Below, one piece after another: positions 1 to 8,562 of a DNA stretch of 64,000 nucleotides. A program made the translations under genes and the position numbers. Source of the stretch: Flagellimonas taeanensis (GTDB lineage: Bacteria; Bacteroidota; Bacteroidia; Flavobacteriales; Flavobacteriaceae). The stretch spans positions 131,501-195,500 of the forward strand of contig NZ_QXFO01000022.1 in assembly GCF_003584105.1 (NCBI RefSeq). The letters run 5' to 3'. Numbering within the stretch: the first letter of the stretch is position 1; the number at the start of each line of letters is the position of its first letter. A model generated the notes under the pieces. It saw only the letters and a program-made list of their open reading frames with translations. It was not told the DNA's origin and made no database searches.

Positions 1-213
1 TAGATTTTCGGCCAACACCTGAAGGGTCTTGGTCTTTCCCGTACCCGTGGCCCCGGCAATGAGGCCATGTCGGTTAAGGGTCTTTAAGGGAACCTTGATC
101 AAGGCATTGGTGATGGCCTCGCCATCCAGCATGCCAGCACCAAGGGTAATGTAATCCCCCTTCATGGCATAGCCCTGTTCTATCTCTGCAAAGAATTTTT
201 CTTTGTTGCCCAT
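1..213 (-). CDS. HerA-like (DUF853) ATPase, N-terminal part
   Basis: The first 71 residues of a minus-strand gene that runs off the left edge. The start is the ATG at 213, giving MGNKEKFFAEIEQGYAMKGD. A Walker A motif, GATGTGKTKT, lies near residue 54-63 and is preceded by LNRHGLIA. This layout, an acidic N-terminus followed at once by a P-loop, is that of the bacterial HerA-like DUF853 ATPases, which are predicted DNA translocase/helicase-type enzymes of the cytoplasm. The Walker B motif and the C-terminal domain are outside the window, so the family call rests on the N-terminus alone. The gene is divergent from the ridA-like gene. Confidence 0.75.
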   Translation of the reverse strand, partial: MGNKEKFFAEIEQGYAMKGDYITLGAGMLDGEAITNALIKVPLKTLNRHGLIAGATGTGKTKTLQVLAENL

Positions 214-358
214 GCTGTTCAATTTCCGATAAAAATAGGGTAATTTTAAGCAAAACTGAAACCAGAATTATGAAATGCGCCATGACAATTCTTGATACCC
301 ACCGATATGTTCTGGCGAATTGCATCTAACCGATTAAAAAACAGTAAAATTTGAACAG

Positions 359-811
359 ATGAAACCTTTTCAATATACCCTATTGGCCATTTTGATCAGT
401 GGAATCATGGCGACGAGCCATGCCCAGGAAAACACTGAGCTCATTTTTCATCAATCGCACGAACCCAAAAAACAGGACGCTCCCTTCAGCGATGTGGTAC
501 AAGCCGGAAACCTGTTCTTTTTGGCAGGACAGATTGGGATGGACCATTCCACGCGCACAGTGGTCCAAGGCGGGATACAGGCCGAAACGGAACAGGCCAT
601 TAAAAACATTGAGGCGGTATTGGCCCAGCATGGATTGGGATTGGGGAATGTGGTAAAGTGTACGGTGATCTTGGGCAGCATGGATGATTTTGCGGCTTTC
701 AATGAAGTATACGTCAAATATTTTACGAACAAACCCGCAAGGACCACCTTTGCCGCAAGTGGATTGGCAAGAAATGCCAAAGTTGAGATTGATGTTGCTG
801 CAGTAAAGTGA
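359..811 (+). CDS. RidA family protein with signal peptide
   Basis: A 150-residue protein of the RidA/YjgF/YER057c family. The family hydrolyses reactive enamine/imine intermediates released by pyridoxal-phosphate enzymes, although many members have other or unknown roles. The family pattern is clear: SDVVQAGNLFFLAGQIG near the start of the fold, KNIEAVLAQHG in the middle, and PARTTFAASGLARNAKVEID at the end, which carries the conserved Arg of the ligand pocket. Unusually for a cytosolic family, residues 1-23 form a good signal peptide (MKPFQYTLLAILISGIMATSHAQ), so the protein is probably periplasmic. It stands alone between a divergent gene and the secreted lectin gene, with 98 bp to the latter. 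Confidence 0.9.
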   Translation: MKPFQYTLLAILISGIMATSHAQENTELIFHQSHEPKKQDAPFSDVVQAGNLFFLAGQIGMDHSTRTVVQGGIQAETEQAIKNIEAVLAQHGLGLGNVVKCTVILGSMDDFAAFNEVYVKYFTNKPARTTFAASGLARNAKVEIDVAAVK

Positions 812-909
812 CCCTCAGGGGGCGCATGGTCGAAGATATGGAACAATTGACTGGTAAAATTGGAACCTTTGTCTTACTTTGTGATTTTCATAGCAGAAGG
901 TAAAGGTCC

Positions 910-3447
910 ATGCAGAAAAAAAGTTTTTTTAATGCCAACCGTATCCGAAAAACTGGGTTCTTCGGCATTATTGCTTTCCTGTTCCCATTGCTTTCTATTG
1001 TTCAGGCCCAGAACAATGTTGCCCCGGTAGTAACTGCGAACGGGGATCAGGTCTATTGCCCGGAGACTTCTATCCCAATAGCCACTTCCTTCAATATTGT
1101 TGACCCAGACGACACGGAGATCGATGCATTTTACATTCAAATTTCCACAGGCTATGAAAGAGGGTACGATCAATTGCAGCTGACAAACAACCATCCCTTG
1201 GTCACTATGGCATGGGATGCCCAAGAAGGAAAATTGACCCTAAGGGGGCCTTCTGGCGGTGCAGTTTCCTATTCCGATCTGATCGCGGCCGTACAGGATG
1301 TGGTTTTTGTAAGCACTTCCGAAGCACCTGTAGAAGAAAAATATTTTTCGTTTACCATTGGGAGTGCCAATTACTTGCCAGAAACAGGACATTACTATGA
1401 GTATGTTCCTGCACTTGGTATACGATGGGACGATGCGAAGGTCGCTGCAGGGAACAGGACCTTTTTTGGCCTACAGGGATATTTGGCTACCTTAACTTCG
1501 GATGCTGAAGCCCAGCTTGCGGGCGAACAAGCTGCGGGAACAGGGTGGATAGGAGGTTCTGATGAGCAGACAGAAGGTGTCTGGAGGTGGATGACAGGCC
1601 CTGAGGAAGGGCAGATTTTTTGGAACGGGGACTATAGTGGCAGCAGCCCCAACTTTGCTTTTTGGAACACCATGGAACCCAATAACCTGGGTGATGAGGA
1701 TTATGCCCATATCACAGCACCGGGGATTGGGATAACGGGCTCTTGGAACGATTTGCCCATAGCGGGGGACACCATGGGGGATTATCAGCCCAAGGGCTAT
1801 ATTGTGGAATATGGGGGCCTTCCAGGAGACCCTGTTCTGACACTCTCGGCCAGTACCAGAATAAGCACGCCCAAAGTATTGGAAGTTATCCCCAATACAA
1901 TTTGCGGACCGGGAGAGGTAACTTTGCAAGCCGAAGCGAGCATGGGTGATATTCTATGGTTTGCTGCAGAAGATGGTGGGGCTCCTTTGGGCATGGGGAC
2001 CACGTTCCAGACCCCTTGGCTGACCCAAAGCACCACTTTTTATGCCTTGGCTTCCTACAATGGATGCCTGACAGGGGAAAGGGTGGCCGTGGAAGCAGTT
2101 GTAAAGCAAAGACCGTCCATCAATGATGGCTTTACGATCACCAATTGTGATTCCGACGGAGCGCTCGATGGTTTCATGGATTTTGACCTTACCCAATATC
2201 TATATCTCATTGGACCAGATCATGTCAATTTGGACATCACATTCCATCTGTCCGAAAGTGATGCCGAAAACAATGTGAACCCACAGATAGCTACGCTTTT
2301 CAACAATAACATTGCCAATGAGCTCTATTTTAGGGCCGAAGGTTCGGGGGAGTATTGCCATTCGGTGGGCAGGTTGTTTTTGGATGTGACAACGACCTCA
2401 CTGCCCCAGGACTATCAGTTTGAACTGGAATCCTGTGATCAGGGTGTCTCGGACGGTATAACTTCATTTGATTTGGAGGAAGCGGCCGCAGCCATTCTTT
2501 CGCAGTTTCCCAATGGTCAAGATTTATCCATTTCCTTTTACCAAAATGAAGATGATGCCTATTTGAATCGAAACAAGATCAGCGCAACCAATATCCATTC
2601 CAACACAACACCGTATTCCGAACTTGTGTATGTGCGGGTCGAGGATGAACAGTCGGGTACCTGTTATGGGGTCGGGCAGCATTTGTTGTTGACGGTCCAT
2701 CCAATCCCGTCCTTTCAGATGGAACAAAACCACATATTCTGTACAGGAGGAAGTGTAACGGTGCAACCCTTCGGCGCGGATGGGGATTATGAATACGAAT
2801 GGTATGATGCCAATGGTCAACCCATGGGAAATGCCAATTTCAATACCATTTCGCAACAGGGTTCCTATAGTATAGTGGCCATCTCGGAGTATGGATGTGC
2901 ATCGGAACCTATGTCATTTGAGGTCCATGAATCGGGGCCTCCCAACTTATCGCCCCAATATGTGAGTGTCGAGGATGATGGGGAAACCGGTACCATAACC
3001 ATTTTGCACCAAAATGGACAATTGGGCCTGGGAACTTATGTGTTTTCATTGGATGGTCCGTTTGGGGATATGCAGTCAGAAGGTGTTTTCGCCGATTTGG
3101 AACCTGGACTTTATACCCTCTATGCCACGGATGTGAATGGTTGTGGGTCCGATATGATCAAGGTTGGGGTCACGGGCGTTCCAAAATTCTTTACCCCAAA
3201 TAATGATAATGTCAATGATCAATTGAAGGTTTTGGGGGTCACGGAGGAATTTTATCAGAGCGGTGCATTTTACATTTATGACCGTTATGGAAAATTGCTT
3301 GCCCAAAGAGATCCAATGGTTGAGAGCTGGAACGGGTTTTATGACGGAAAACCCTTGCCGCCTTCCGATTATTGGTATGTCATGGAACTGGTGGATGTCG
3401 ATGGAGCACTACATCGGAAGCAAGGACATTTCACCTTGAAGCAATAA
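910..3447 (+). CDS. Secreted C-type lectin-domain protein with type IX (type B) sorting domain
   Basis: An 845-residue exported protein. Residues 1-35 are a signal peptide ending in VQAQ. About residues 160-300 form a C-type lectin-like domain: a GYLATLTSDAEAQ helix, GWIGGSD, and EPNNLGDEDYAHI followed by GSWNDLP. Next comes an Ig-like CHU_C-associated segment with paired cysteines (TICGPGEVTL near residue 330), then repeated modules containing NCDSDGALDGF and SCDQGVSDGI. The last ~85 residues are a gliding-motility-associated C-terminal domain: PKFFTPNNDNVND, YIYDRYGKLL, WNGFYDGKPLPPSDYWYV. Such domains direct secretion through the type IX system and, for type B, often attachment via SprF/PorP partners. 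It is probably a surface adhesin or glycan-binding protein; the ligand is unknown. Confidence 0.9.
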   Translation: MQKKSFFNANRIRKTGFFGIIAFLFPLLSIVQAQNNVAPVVTANGDQVYCPETSIPIATSFNIVDPDDTEIDAFYIQISTGYERGYDQLQLTNNHPLVTMAWDAQEGKLTLRGPSGGAVSYSDLIAAVQDVVFVSTSEAPVEEKYFSFTIGSANYLPETGHYYEYVPALGIRWDDAKVAAGNRTFFGLQGYLATLTSDAEAQLAGEQAAGTGWIGGSDEQTEGVWRWMTGPEEGQIFWNGDYSGSSPNFAFWNTMEPNNLGDEDYAHITAPGIGITGSWNDLPIAGDTMGDYQPKGYIVEYGGLPGDPVLTLSASTRISTPKVLEVIPNTICGPGEVTLQAEASMGDILWFAAEDGGAPLGMGTTFQTPWLTQSTTFYALASYNGCLTGERVAVEAVVKQRPSINDGFTITNCDSDGALDGFMDFDLTQYLYLIGPDHVNLDITFHLSESDAENNVNPQIATLFNNNIANELYFRAEGSGEYCHSVGRLFLDVTTTSLPQDYQFELESCDQGVSDGITSFDLEEAAAAILSQFPNGQDLSISFYQNEDDAYLNRNKISATNIHSNTTPYSELVYVRVEDEQSGTCYGVGQHLLLTVHPIPSFQMEQNHIFCTGGSVTVQPFGADGDYEYEWYDANGQPMGNANFNTISQQGSYSIVAISEYGCASEPMSFEVHESGPPNLSPQYVSVEDDGETGTITILHQNGQLGLGTYVFSLDGPFGDMQSEGVFADLEPGLYTLYATDVNGCGSDMIKVGVTGVPKFFTPNNDNVNDQLKVLGVTEEFYQSGAFYIYDRYGKLLAQRDPMVESWNGFYDGKPLPPSDYWYVMELVDVDGALHRKQGHFTLKQ

Positions 3448-3494
3448 TGGACAAGTTGCACCATTTTGCAATTTCTTAGCATTATCTTTGCACC

Positions 3495-4127
3495 ATGGTA
3501 GAAGAAAACGTGATGGATTTGGTGGACAAGGGGCTGATGCTTCCCTTGATGGAAGAATTTTATACCATTCAAGGGGAAGGGTTCCATAAAGGGACGGCCG
3601 CCTATTTTATTCGTGTTGGAGGTTGCGATGTGGGCTGCCATTGGTGTGATGTGAAGGAAAGCTGGAATGCGGAAACACATCCACCGACCTCCATTGACAG
3701 TATCATTGCCAATGCAAAAAAATACTCCGATACCATTGTCATAACAGGTGGTGAACCCTTGACCTGGGATATGGGACCATTGACCCATGGCCTCAATAAA
3801 GAAGGGATGAAGACCCATATTGAGACTTCTGGCGCCTATCCGTTGACCGGGGTTTGGGATTGGATCTGTCTTTCTCCCAAAAAGAACAAATTGCCTATAG
3901 GGGATATCGCCAAAAAAGCGGATGAGCTCAAAGTAATCGTGTACAACAAGCACGATTTCATATTCGCGGAGGAACAGGCGGCCCAAGTGGAGGACAACTG
4001 TATTCTCTATCTACAACCGGAATGGAGTGTTCGTGATAAGATGGTTCCCTTGATCGTGGACTACGTCATGAAAAATCCCAAGTGGAAGATTTCCCTACAG
4101 ACCCACAAGTATCTGAACATTCCTTGA
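3495..4127 (+). CDS. queE: 7-carboxy-7-deazaguanine synthase (radical SAM)
   Basis: A 210-residue radical SAM enzyme that makes 7-carboxy-7-deazaguanine from 6-carboxy-tetrahydropterin in the queuosine (preQ0) pathway. The N-terminus has the QueE signature EEFYTIQGEGFHKGTAAYFIR. It is followed by the cluster-binding cysteines in GGCDVGCHWCDVKESW (CX3CX2C), the usual short radical-SAM loop of this family. ITGGEPLTW is the GGEP motif that contacts S-adenosylmethionine. LSPKKNKLP and YLQPEW are also family-typical. Length matches the family. Other queuosine genes are not nearby. The start is the ATG at 3495, 47 bp after the lectin gene. Confidence 0.93.
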   Translation: MVEENVMDLVDKGLMLPLMEEFYTIQGEGFHKGTAAYFIRVGGCDVGCHWCDVKESWNAETHPPTSIDSIIANAKKYSDTIVITGGEPLTWDMGPLTHGLNKEGMKTHIETSGAYPLTGVWDWICLSPKKNKLPIGDIAKKADELKVIVYNKHDFIFAEEQAAQVEDNCILYLQPEWSVRDKMVPLIVDYVMKNPKWKISLQTHKYLNIP

Positions 4128-4136
4128 TTTTAAGAC

Positions 4137-4964
4137 TTAACGCCCCCCATTGTTCTGAAGGTCCAGCAGGCATTCGGCATCCAATTGGGGCACCGAGGCC
4201 AAACCTTTAGAAATGTTGCTTTGCATGGATTTCACCATGGGGCCTCCAAACTGGAGCTCGGCACGCATCAAACAACCGTCCACATTGCAGTGGTTGTTGC
4301 CTGTTTCTACATCATTTTCACCAATTTCTGTGTCCTCATGCTCGGGGTGGACAGGGTCGGTACCTAGATTGACTAGGCCCAATAAGTGCCCAAATTCATG
4401 GTTGAGAGTGGCCGCTTCCAAATCGGCAACGGAAATGGACAAACTTCTACTGGCCAAATCCCTTACGGTGGATTCATAGATGATCATGGATGTATTTCGA
4501 TATACCGCACCCAAGGTGACCAAGTCCTCGCTTTCATCATCTGAATCGGAAGGGGCATCGGCAAAATAAATATAAATGGCTAAAGTGCTTCCATCGTTAT
4601 AAGCCGTCCTATTATCCCTTTCCAGTTCCGCTACCTCATTGAGGGTAAGGGTCTCCTCACCAGGCGAAGAGAGCGGGCTGTATTTGAATTCTACATCTTC
4701 TTTAAAAGTCCTGGCCCGAATGAATTCTTCAAGGGTGTCAATGGCATCTACCGTAGGTTGAAAACCGGAGACATAACCTATTTCTATAAGGAGTTTGTCA
4801 AACGAACCATTGGATAGGATATCATTGGCGGAAGCCCCAGTTGCCAATAAATTGGCAGACCTGTTGGGGGTCGGGTTGGAGTCTGGATCATTCCCGGAAT
4901 CCTTGGAACAGCCCAAAAAGAGCATCAAAGAAAGAACGGAATAAAGGGCAATTTTCTTTTTCAT
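4137..4964 (-). CDS. Lipoprotein with metzincin-type zinc protease motif
   Basis: A 275-residue predicted lipoprotein: MKKKIALYSVLSLMLFLGCSKD gives a lipobox with Cys19, followed by a low-complexity linker (SGNDPDSNPTPNRS). The catalytic core is LNHEFGHLLGLVNLG near residue 190, an HExxHxxGxxN/H-type zinc site, followed about 40 residues later by GCLMRAEL, which can serve as the Met-turn. Two cysteines (NHCNVDGC) lie between them. This resembles the small exported metalloproteases of Bacteroidota. The third zinc ligand position is Asn in HEFGHLLGLVN, with His in VHPEHED downstream, so zinc ligation is not certain. The gene is convergent with queE with only 9 bp between them. Confidence 0.75.
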   Translation of the reverse strand: MKKKIALYSVLSLMLFLGCSKDSGNDPDSNPTPNRSANLLATGASANDILSNGSFDKLLIEIGYVSGFQPTVDAIDTLEEFIRARTFKEDVEFKYSPLSSPGEETLTLNEVAELERDNRTAYNDGSTLAIYIYFADAPSDSDDESEDLVTLGAVYRNTSMIIYESTVRDLASRSLSISVADLEAATLNHEFGHLLGLVNLGTDPVHPEHEDTEIGENDVETGNNHCNVDGCLMRAELQFGGPMVKSMQSNISKGLASVPQLDAECLLDLQNNGGR

Positions 4965-5006
4965 GATCTTGAATATAAGATAAAAAACGTTCCATAAAGG
5001 AAACTA

Positions 5007-5738
5007 TTATGGTTCCATGGTAAGTTTGGCCAAGTAATCATAATGTTCGCCCTCCATGACGAGCTCACAATGGATATGGTTTGCCAAACATGCATTTTGC
5101 AAGGTATTGAAATCCACATAGACCCAGTCAAAAGGCTCACTTTTCAATCCCTTGTATTCCATGGTAAAGTTGACTTCGCCATAATACCCACCATTGTCAG
5201 GAATCCAGTACCCACCATCTTCATCTTGATCGAACATATAGATGATGTCGCTACTGTCCAACAATATCTGTCCATTGGGCCGCAATAATGAGGCCAAATG
5301 CCGCAAAAAAACATCCAATCGATCCAAAGTGCCAGCCAATCCAATCCCGTTCATCAGCAAAAGGATGGTGTCGAACGTATCGTTGCTATACTCCAAGATG
5401 GGGCTTTTCACCGTGTTGGCTATGCCACGTTCCTTGCACACCGAGATGCATCCCTCCGAGCTGTCCAGAGCGGTAACATCCAGACCTTTTTGCTGAAGGT
5501 ACAGGGAGTGGCTCCCGGCCCCGCAACCAATATCCAGTACTTTACCATGGGCCATTTGAAGGGCCATTTGCTCCATTTTTGGCATTTCGTCAAAATCGCG
5601 GAACAGATAGGGTATGGGGATGACATCCTCTTCATCCAAAGAGGAATAGGTTTTTATGTCCTCGGTGTACTTGCCGTGTTGAAAGTCCATCAACGCCTTG
5701 CCAAAAACATCTGCCATGGGTCGGAAAAGTTTCTGCAA
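5007..5738 (-). CDS. Class I SAM-dependent methyltransferase
   Basis: A 243-residue Rossmann-fold methyltransferase. Motif I is VLDIGCGAGSHSLYLQ near residue 68, followed by the acidic residue of strand 2 in VTALDSS and motif III/IV-like DTILLLMNGIGLAGTLDRLD. The N-terminus (ADVFGKALMDFQHGKYTEDI) resembles a group of flavobacterial methyltransferases with unassigned substrates. An alternative start is the internal Met8 (position 5717). It is divergent from the YkgJ-family gene, with 53 bp between the start codons. No neighbour indicates the substrate. Confidence 0.85.
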   Translation of the reverse strand: MQKLFRPMADVFGKALMDFQHGKYTEDIKTYSSLDEEDVIPIPYLFRDFDEMPKMEQMALQMAHGKVLDIGCGAGSHSLYLQQKGLDVTALDSSEGCISVCKERGIANTVKSPILEYSNDTFDTILLLMNGIGLAGTLDRLDVFLRHLASLLRPNGQILLDSSDIIYMFDQDEDGGYWIPDNGGYYGEVNFTMEYKGLKSEPFDWVYVDFNTLQNACLANHIHCELVMEGEHYDYLAKLTMEP

Positions 5739-5791
5739 AGGTCTGACTTTAATTGTTTGGAAAGGTTTAAAATGGATAAGTTTGTGGTGTT

Positions 5792-6286
5792 ATGGACGAA
5801 TTTTTGGAAGAATTGCCCCAAAGAGCCAGGGAAAAGCATGCAGAGAACAAGAAGTTTTTTGCGAAGCTGAAAAAAAAGCCGCCCAAGGACCTTGACTACG
5901 TAATGCAGGAACTGCATGAAGAAGAGTTTAGGCGCACGGACTGCCTTGCCTGTGCCAATTGCTGCAAAACAACAGGGCCTTTGTTCACCAATGCCGATAT
6001 TGAACGCATTGCGAAGCACTTTCGGATGAAACCTTCCCAGTTCATAGATCGGTATTTGAGGATCGACGAAGAGAACGACCATGTGCTCCAAGAGGTTCCC
6101 TGCACTTTCTTGGGGGCGGACAATTACTGCTCCATTTATGAGGTAAGGCCAAAGGCCTGTCGCGAATTTCCACACACCGACCGCAAAAAGTTCCAGCAGA
6201 TCAGTAATCTCACCCTGAAGAACGTTGCCATATGCCCTGCAGCTTTTAACATTGTAGAAGCGATGAAAAAAAGCATAAAAATTTGA
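5792..6286 (+). CDS. YkgJ family cysteine-cluster protein
   Basis: A 164-residue cytoplasmic protein of the YkgJ/Fe-S cysteine cluster family, whose function is not established. Two cysteine groups define it: CLACANCCKTTGP near residue 51-63 and CTFLGADNYCSIYEVRPKAC near residue 107-126, followed by REFPHTD. These spaced cysteines probably bind an iron-sulfur cluster or zinc. The N-terminal ~45 residues are highly charged (Lys/Glu-rich). It sits 21 bp upstream of the sterol-desaturase-like gene in the same direction, so the two may be co-transcribed. Confidence 0.88.
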   Translation: MDEFLEELPQRAREKHAENKKFFAKLKKKPPKDLDYVMQELHEEEFRRTDCLACANCCKTTGPLFTNADIERIAKHFRMKPSQFIDRYLRIDEENDHVLQEVPCTFLGADNYCSIYEVRPKACREFPHTDRKKFQQISNLTLKNVAICPAAFNIVEAMKKSIKI

Positions 6287-6307
6287 CGATTTTTTATATT
6301 TGGGGAT

Positions 6308-7138
6308 ATGGAGCAGATCATATCCTATTTTGAGACCATCCCATCCTTGCACCGAAGCTTGATCTTGGTAGGGGGGATTACTTTTTTTTGGGTTTTGGAA
6401 GGAATCGTACCCTTGTTCAATGTACCCTATAAAAAATGGAGACATTCCGTTCCCAATTTCTTTTTTACATTGACCACGATCATCGTAAACTTTCCGTTGG
6501 CGTTTCTGTTGCTGAAGTCCTCGGATTGGGCGGTGGAAAACCAGTTTGGGATCATCAACTGGTTGCCAGAAATGCCCTTGTGGCTCTATGTAGTCTTGGG
6601 GGTCATGCTCTTGGACCTGATAGGCGCCTACGCCGCACATTGGGTGGAGCATAAGGTAAAGCCGCTTTGGATGGTCCACTTGGTGCACCACTCCGACCAT
6701 AATGTGGACACGACCACGGCCAACAGGCACCATCCGCTGGAAAGCCTGATCCGATATACTTTTACCTTGGTAGGGGTTTTGATCGTGGGTGCGCCCATTG
6801 GCATCATCATGCTCTACCAGAGTCTTTCCGTGGTGTTTTCGCAGTTCAACCATGCCAATATCCGTTTGCCCAAAAAGGTGGACAATGCCATCAGTTGGTT
6901 TGTGGTAAGTCCCGACATGCACAAAGTGCACCACCATTATCAGTTGCCCTACACCGATTCCAATTATGGCAATATTTTCTCCATCTGGGACCGACTTTTT
7001 GGTACCTACATGACCTTGGACGTGAAGGACATTGTCTATGGAGTGGATACGTTTCCGGATGAAAAAGAGAACAGCAGCATCAAAGGACTTTTAAAACAGC
7101 CATTTCATAAATACCGAAGGCCGACTACTAAAGGGTAA
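6308..7138 (+). CDS. Sterol desaturase / fatty acid hydroxylase family protein
   Basis: A 276-residue integral membrane protein of the fatty acid hydroxylase superfamily, a non-haem di-iron enzyme group. Several hydrophobic segments lie in residues 20-130. The histidine clusters that bind iron are present: HWVEH near residue 114, HLVHHSDHN near 127, NRHHPLE near 142 and HKVHHHYQLPYTDSNYG near 204-220. The end, SIWDRLFGTYM, is typical of bacterial members. Substrate cannot be read from sequence; bacterial relatives act on lipids or carotenoids. It follows the YkgJ gene closely. Confidence 0.88.
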   Translation: MEQIISYFETIPSLHRSLILVGGITFFWVLEGIVPLFNVPYKKWRHSVPNFFFTLTTIIVNFPLAFLLLKSSDWAVENQFGIINWLPEMPLWLYVVLGVMLLDLIGAYAAHWVEHKVKPLWMVHLVHHSDHNVDTTTANRHHPLESLIRYTFTLVGVLIVGAPIGIIMLYQSLSVVFSQFNHANIRLPKKVDNAISWFVVSPDMHKVHHHYQLPYTDSNYGNIFSIWDRLFGTYMTLDVKDIVYGVDTFPDEKENSSIKGLLKQPFHKYRRPTTKG

Positions 7139-7210
7139 GTGGTCATTTCGAAAAGAGATGCTTTCCATCTATTGAAAAACCTTTACTTCATAAAATATCT
7201 CGACTGCCCC

Positions 7211-7270
7211 TTCGACTTACTTCGACTACGCTCAGCAACCAACGCTCAGGGTGACAACTCAGGATGACAG
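7211..7270. repeat. Degenerate TTCGACTACGCT intergenic repeat
   Basis: The 194 bp between two 3' ends holds TTCGACTTACTTCGACTACG followed by CTCAG and CTCAGGGTGACA, a decayed copy of a palindromic intergenic element. A better copy lies at 57961-58032, where TTCGACTACGCT recurs. Both copies sit at operon ends. Nothing else was seen in this gap. Confidence 0.5.
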
Positions 7271-7332
7271 TTTGATGTGACGAATGCAATCAATATTCGA
7301 GAAAATTCGAGCAATTCGTGTCAAGGGTTATA

Positions 7333-8559
7333 TCAATCATAAATTAAATACTTAGCCCTAATTTTTTTGAATTTTTCCAGATCATCTTGCCAAGTGGCCT
7401 TGATCTCTGCATTCGTCATCCCTTGTTCAATCTGTTTTTGCAATAGGGGAGTACCAGCATGTTTGGTGAATCCATCCGTTAAAAAGAATTTAGATTTATC
7501 CGTAGTGTTTTGGTAGGCATCAATGACCCATTCCATGGTCACTTCGTTCATTCGTGGTGTTTGGGAAAGATCCTTGCCATAACAGGTCTTGCCTTCCTCT
7601 TTCGGGGTTTTGGAACCGAAGTTGGGTTCCGGCACATATTTGAAATCATACTGGGTGCTGTCCATAAAGGAAGCCCCATACCGCTGGAACTGAAATTCGG
7701 TGCCGCGTCCCGCATTCACATTGGTACCTTCAAAAAGTCCCAAACTGGGATAAAGGGTAATGGAAACATCGTTGGGCAGGTTGGGCGAAGGCCGGATGGG
7801 CAAATGGTACTCGGAAGCATGGGTGTAGTTTTCCAATTCCACAACGGTGAGATCGGCCTTTAGGCCGTTTTCCAACCATCCTTCCCCATTGAGCATCTGG
7901 GCATATTCACCCATGGTCATTCCATACACCAACGGTATCGGGTTTAGGCCAAGATAGCCTGCGTGTTCTTTCATCATGGTGGGGCCATCCACGTAATGTC
8001 CGTTCGGGTTGGGCCGGTCCAGCACAATAATGGGGGTTCCGTTTTCCGCACACGCTTCCATCACCAATTGCAACGTGGCAATGTAGGTATAGAACCGAAC
8101 GCCCACATCCTGGATATCGAAAACCACCACATCCAATTCTTCCAATTGTGCTTTGGAGGGCTTTCGGTTTTTTCCGTACAACGAAACAATGGGAAGACCT
8201 GTTTGTGAATCCACACCATCCTTTACATGCTCCCCAGCATCGGCCGTGCCCCGAAAACCATGTTCGGGCGCAAATACCTGTTTTACCTCCACATTATGGG
8301 AAAGTAGGGAATCCACCAAGTGGGTATGACCATTTCCATGGAACACAACGCTAGTGGGATTGGCCACGACGCCCACTCGTTTTCCTTGCAACAAGGGAAG
8401 GTAGGCCTCGGTCCGGTTGGCGGCCACGATGATTTCCGGTGCCGGTTCCATAATGGGTTCGGTTGTGGCAATAGGATCCTGTTTTTGTTGGCCCTTGCAC
8501 GCGCAAAGGATCAAAAACAATAATAAAACTGTACTTTTGACTTTAGATAAAATGGGCAT
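7333..8559 (-). CDS. DUF1343 exo-beta-N-acetylmuramidase, NamZ family lipoprotein
   Basis: A 408-residue protein of the DUF1343 family, whose characterised member NamZ removes N-acetylmuramic acid from the non-reducing end of peptidoglycan fragments. Residues 1-21 (ending LILCAC) look like a lipoprotein signal with Cys21. Family landmarks are GKRVGVVANPTSV, VFAPEHGFRG near residue 100, VVFDIQDVGVRFYTYI near residue 147, LDRPNPNGHYVDGP near residue 180, and GRGTEFQFQRYGAP-like text near residue 285. The role is cell wall recycling or scavenging at the periplasmic face. Its ATG lies only 3 bp from the start of the divergent permease gene. Confidence 0.9.
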   Translation of the reverse strand: MPILSKVKSTVLLLFLILCACKGQQKQDPIATTEPIMEPAPEIIVAANRTEAYLPLLQGKRVGVVANPTSVVFHGNGHTHLVDSLLSHNVEVKQVFAPEHGFRGTADAGEHVKDGVDSQTGLPIVSLYGKNRKPSKAQLEELDVVVFDIQDVGVRFYTYIATLQLVMEACAENGTPIIVLDRPNPNGHYVDGPTMMKEHAGYLGLNPIPLVYGMTMGEYAQMLNGEGWLENGLKADLTVVELENYTHASEYHLPIRPSPNLPNDVSITLYPSLGLFEGTNVNAGRGTEFQFQRYGASFMDSTQYDFKYVPEPNFGSKTPKEEGKTCYGKDLSQTPRMNEVTMEWVIDAYQNTTDKSKFFLTDGFTKHAGTPLLQKQIEQGMTNAEIKATWQDDLEKFKKIRAKYLIYD

Positions 8560-8562
8560 TCG

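Noticed and set aside
5690-6937. A 415-codon minus-strand open frame across the YkgJ and sterol-desaturase genes
   Set aside because: It overlaps two genes with clear cysteine and histidine motifs and has none itself.
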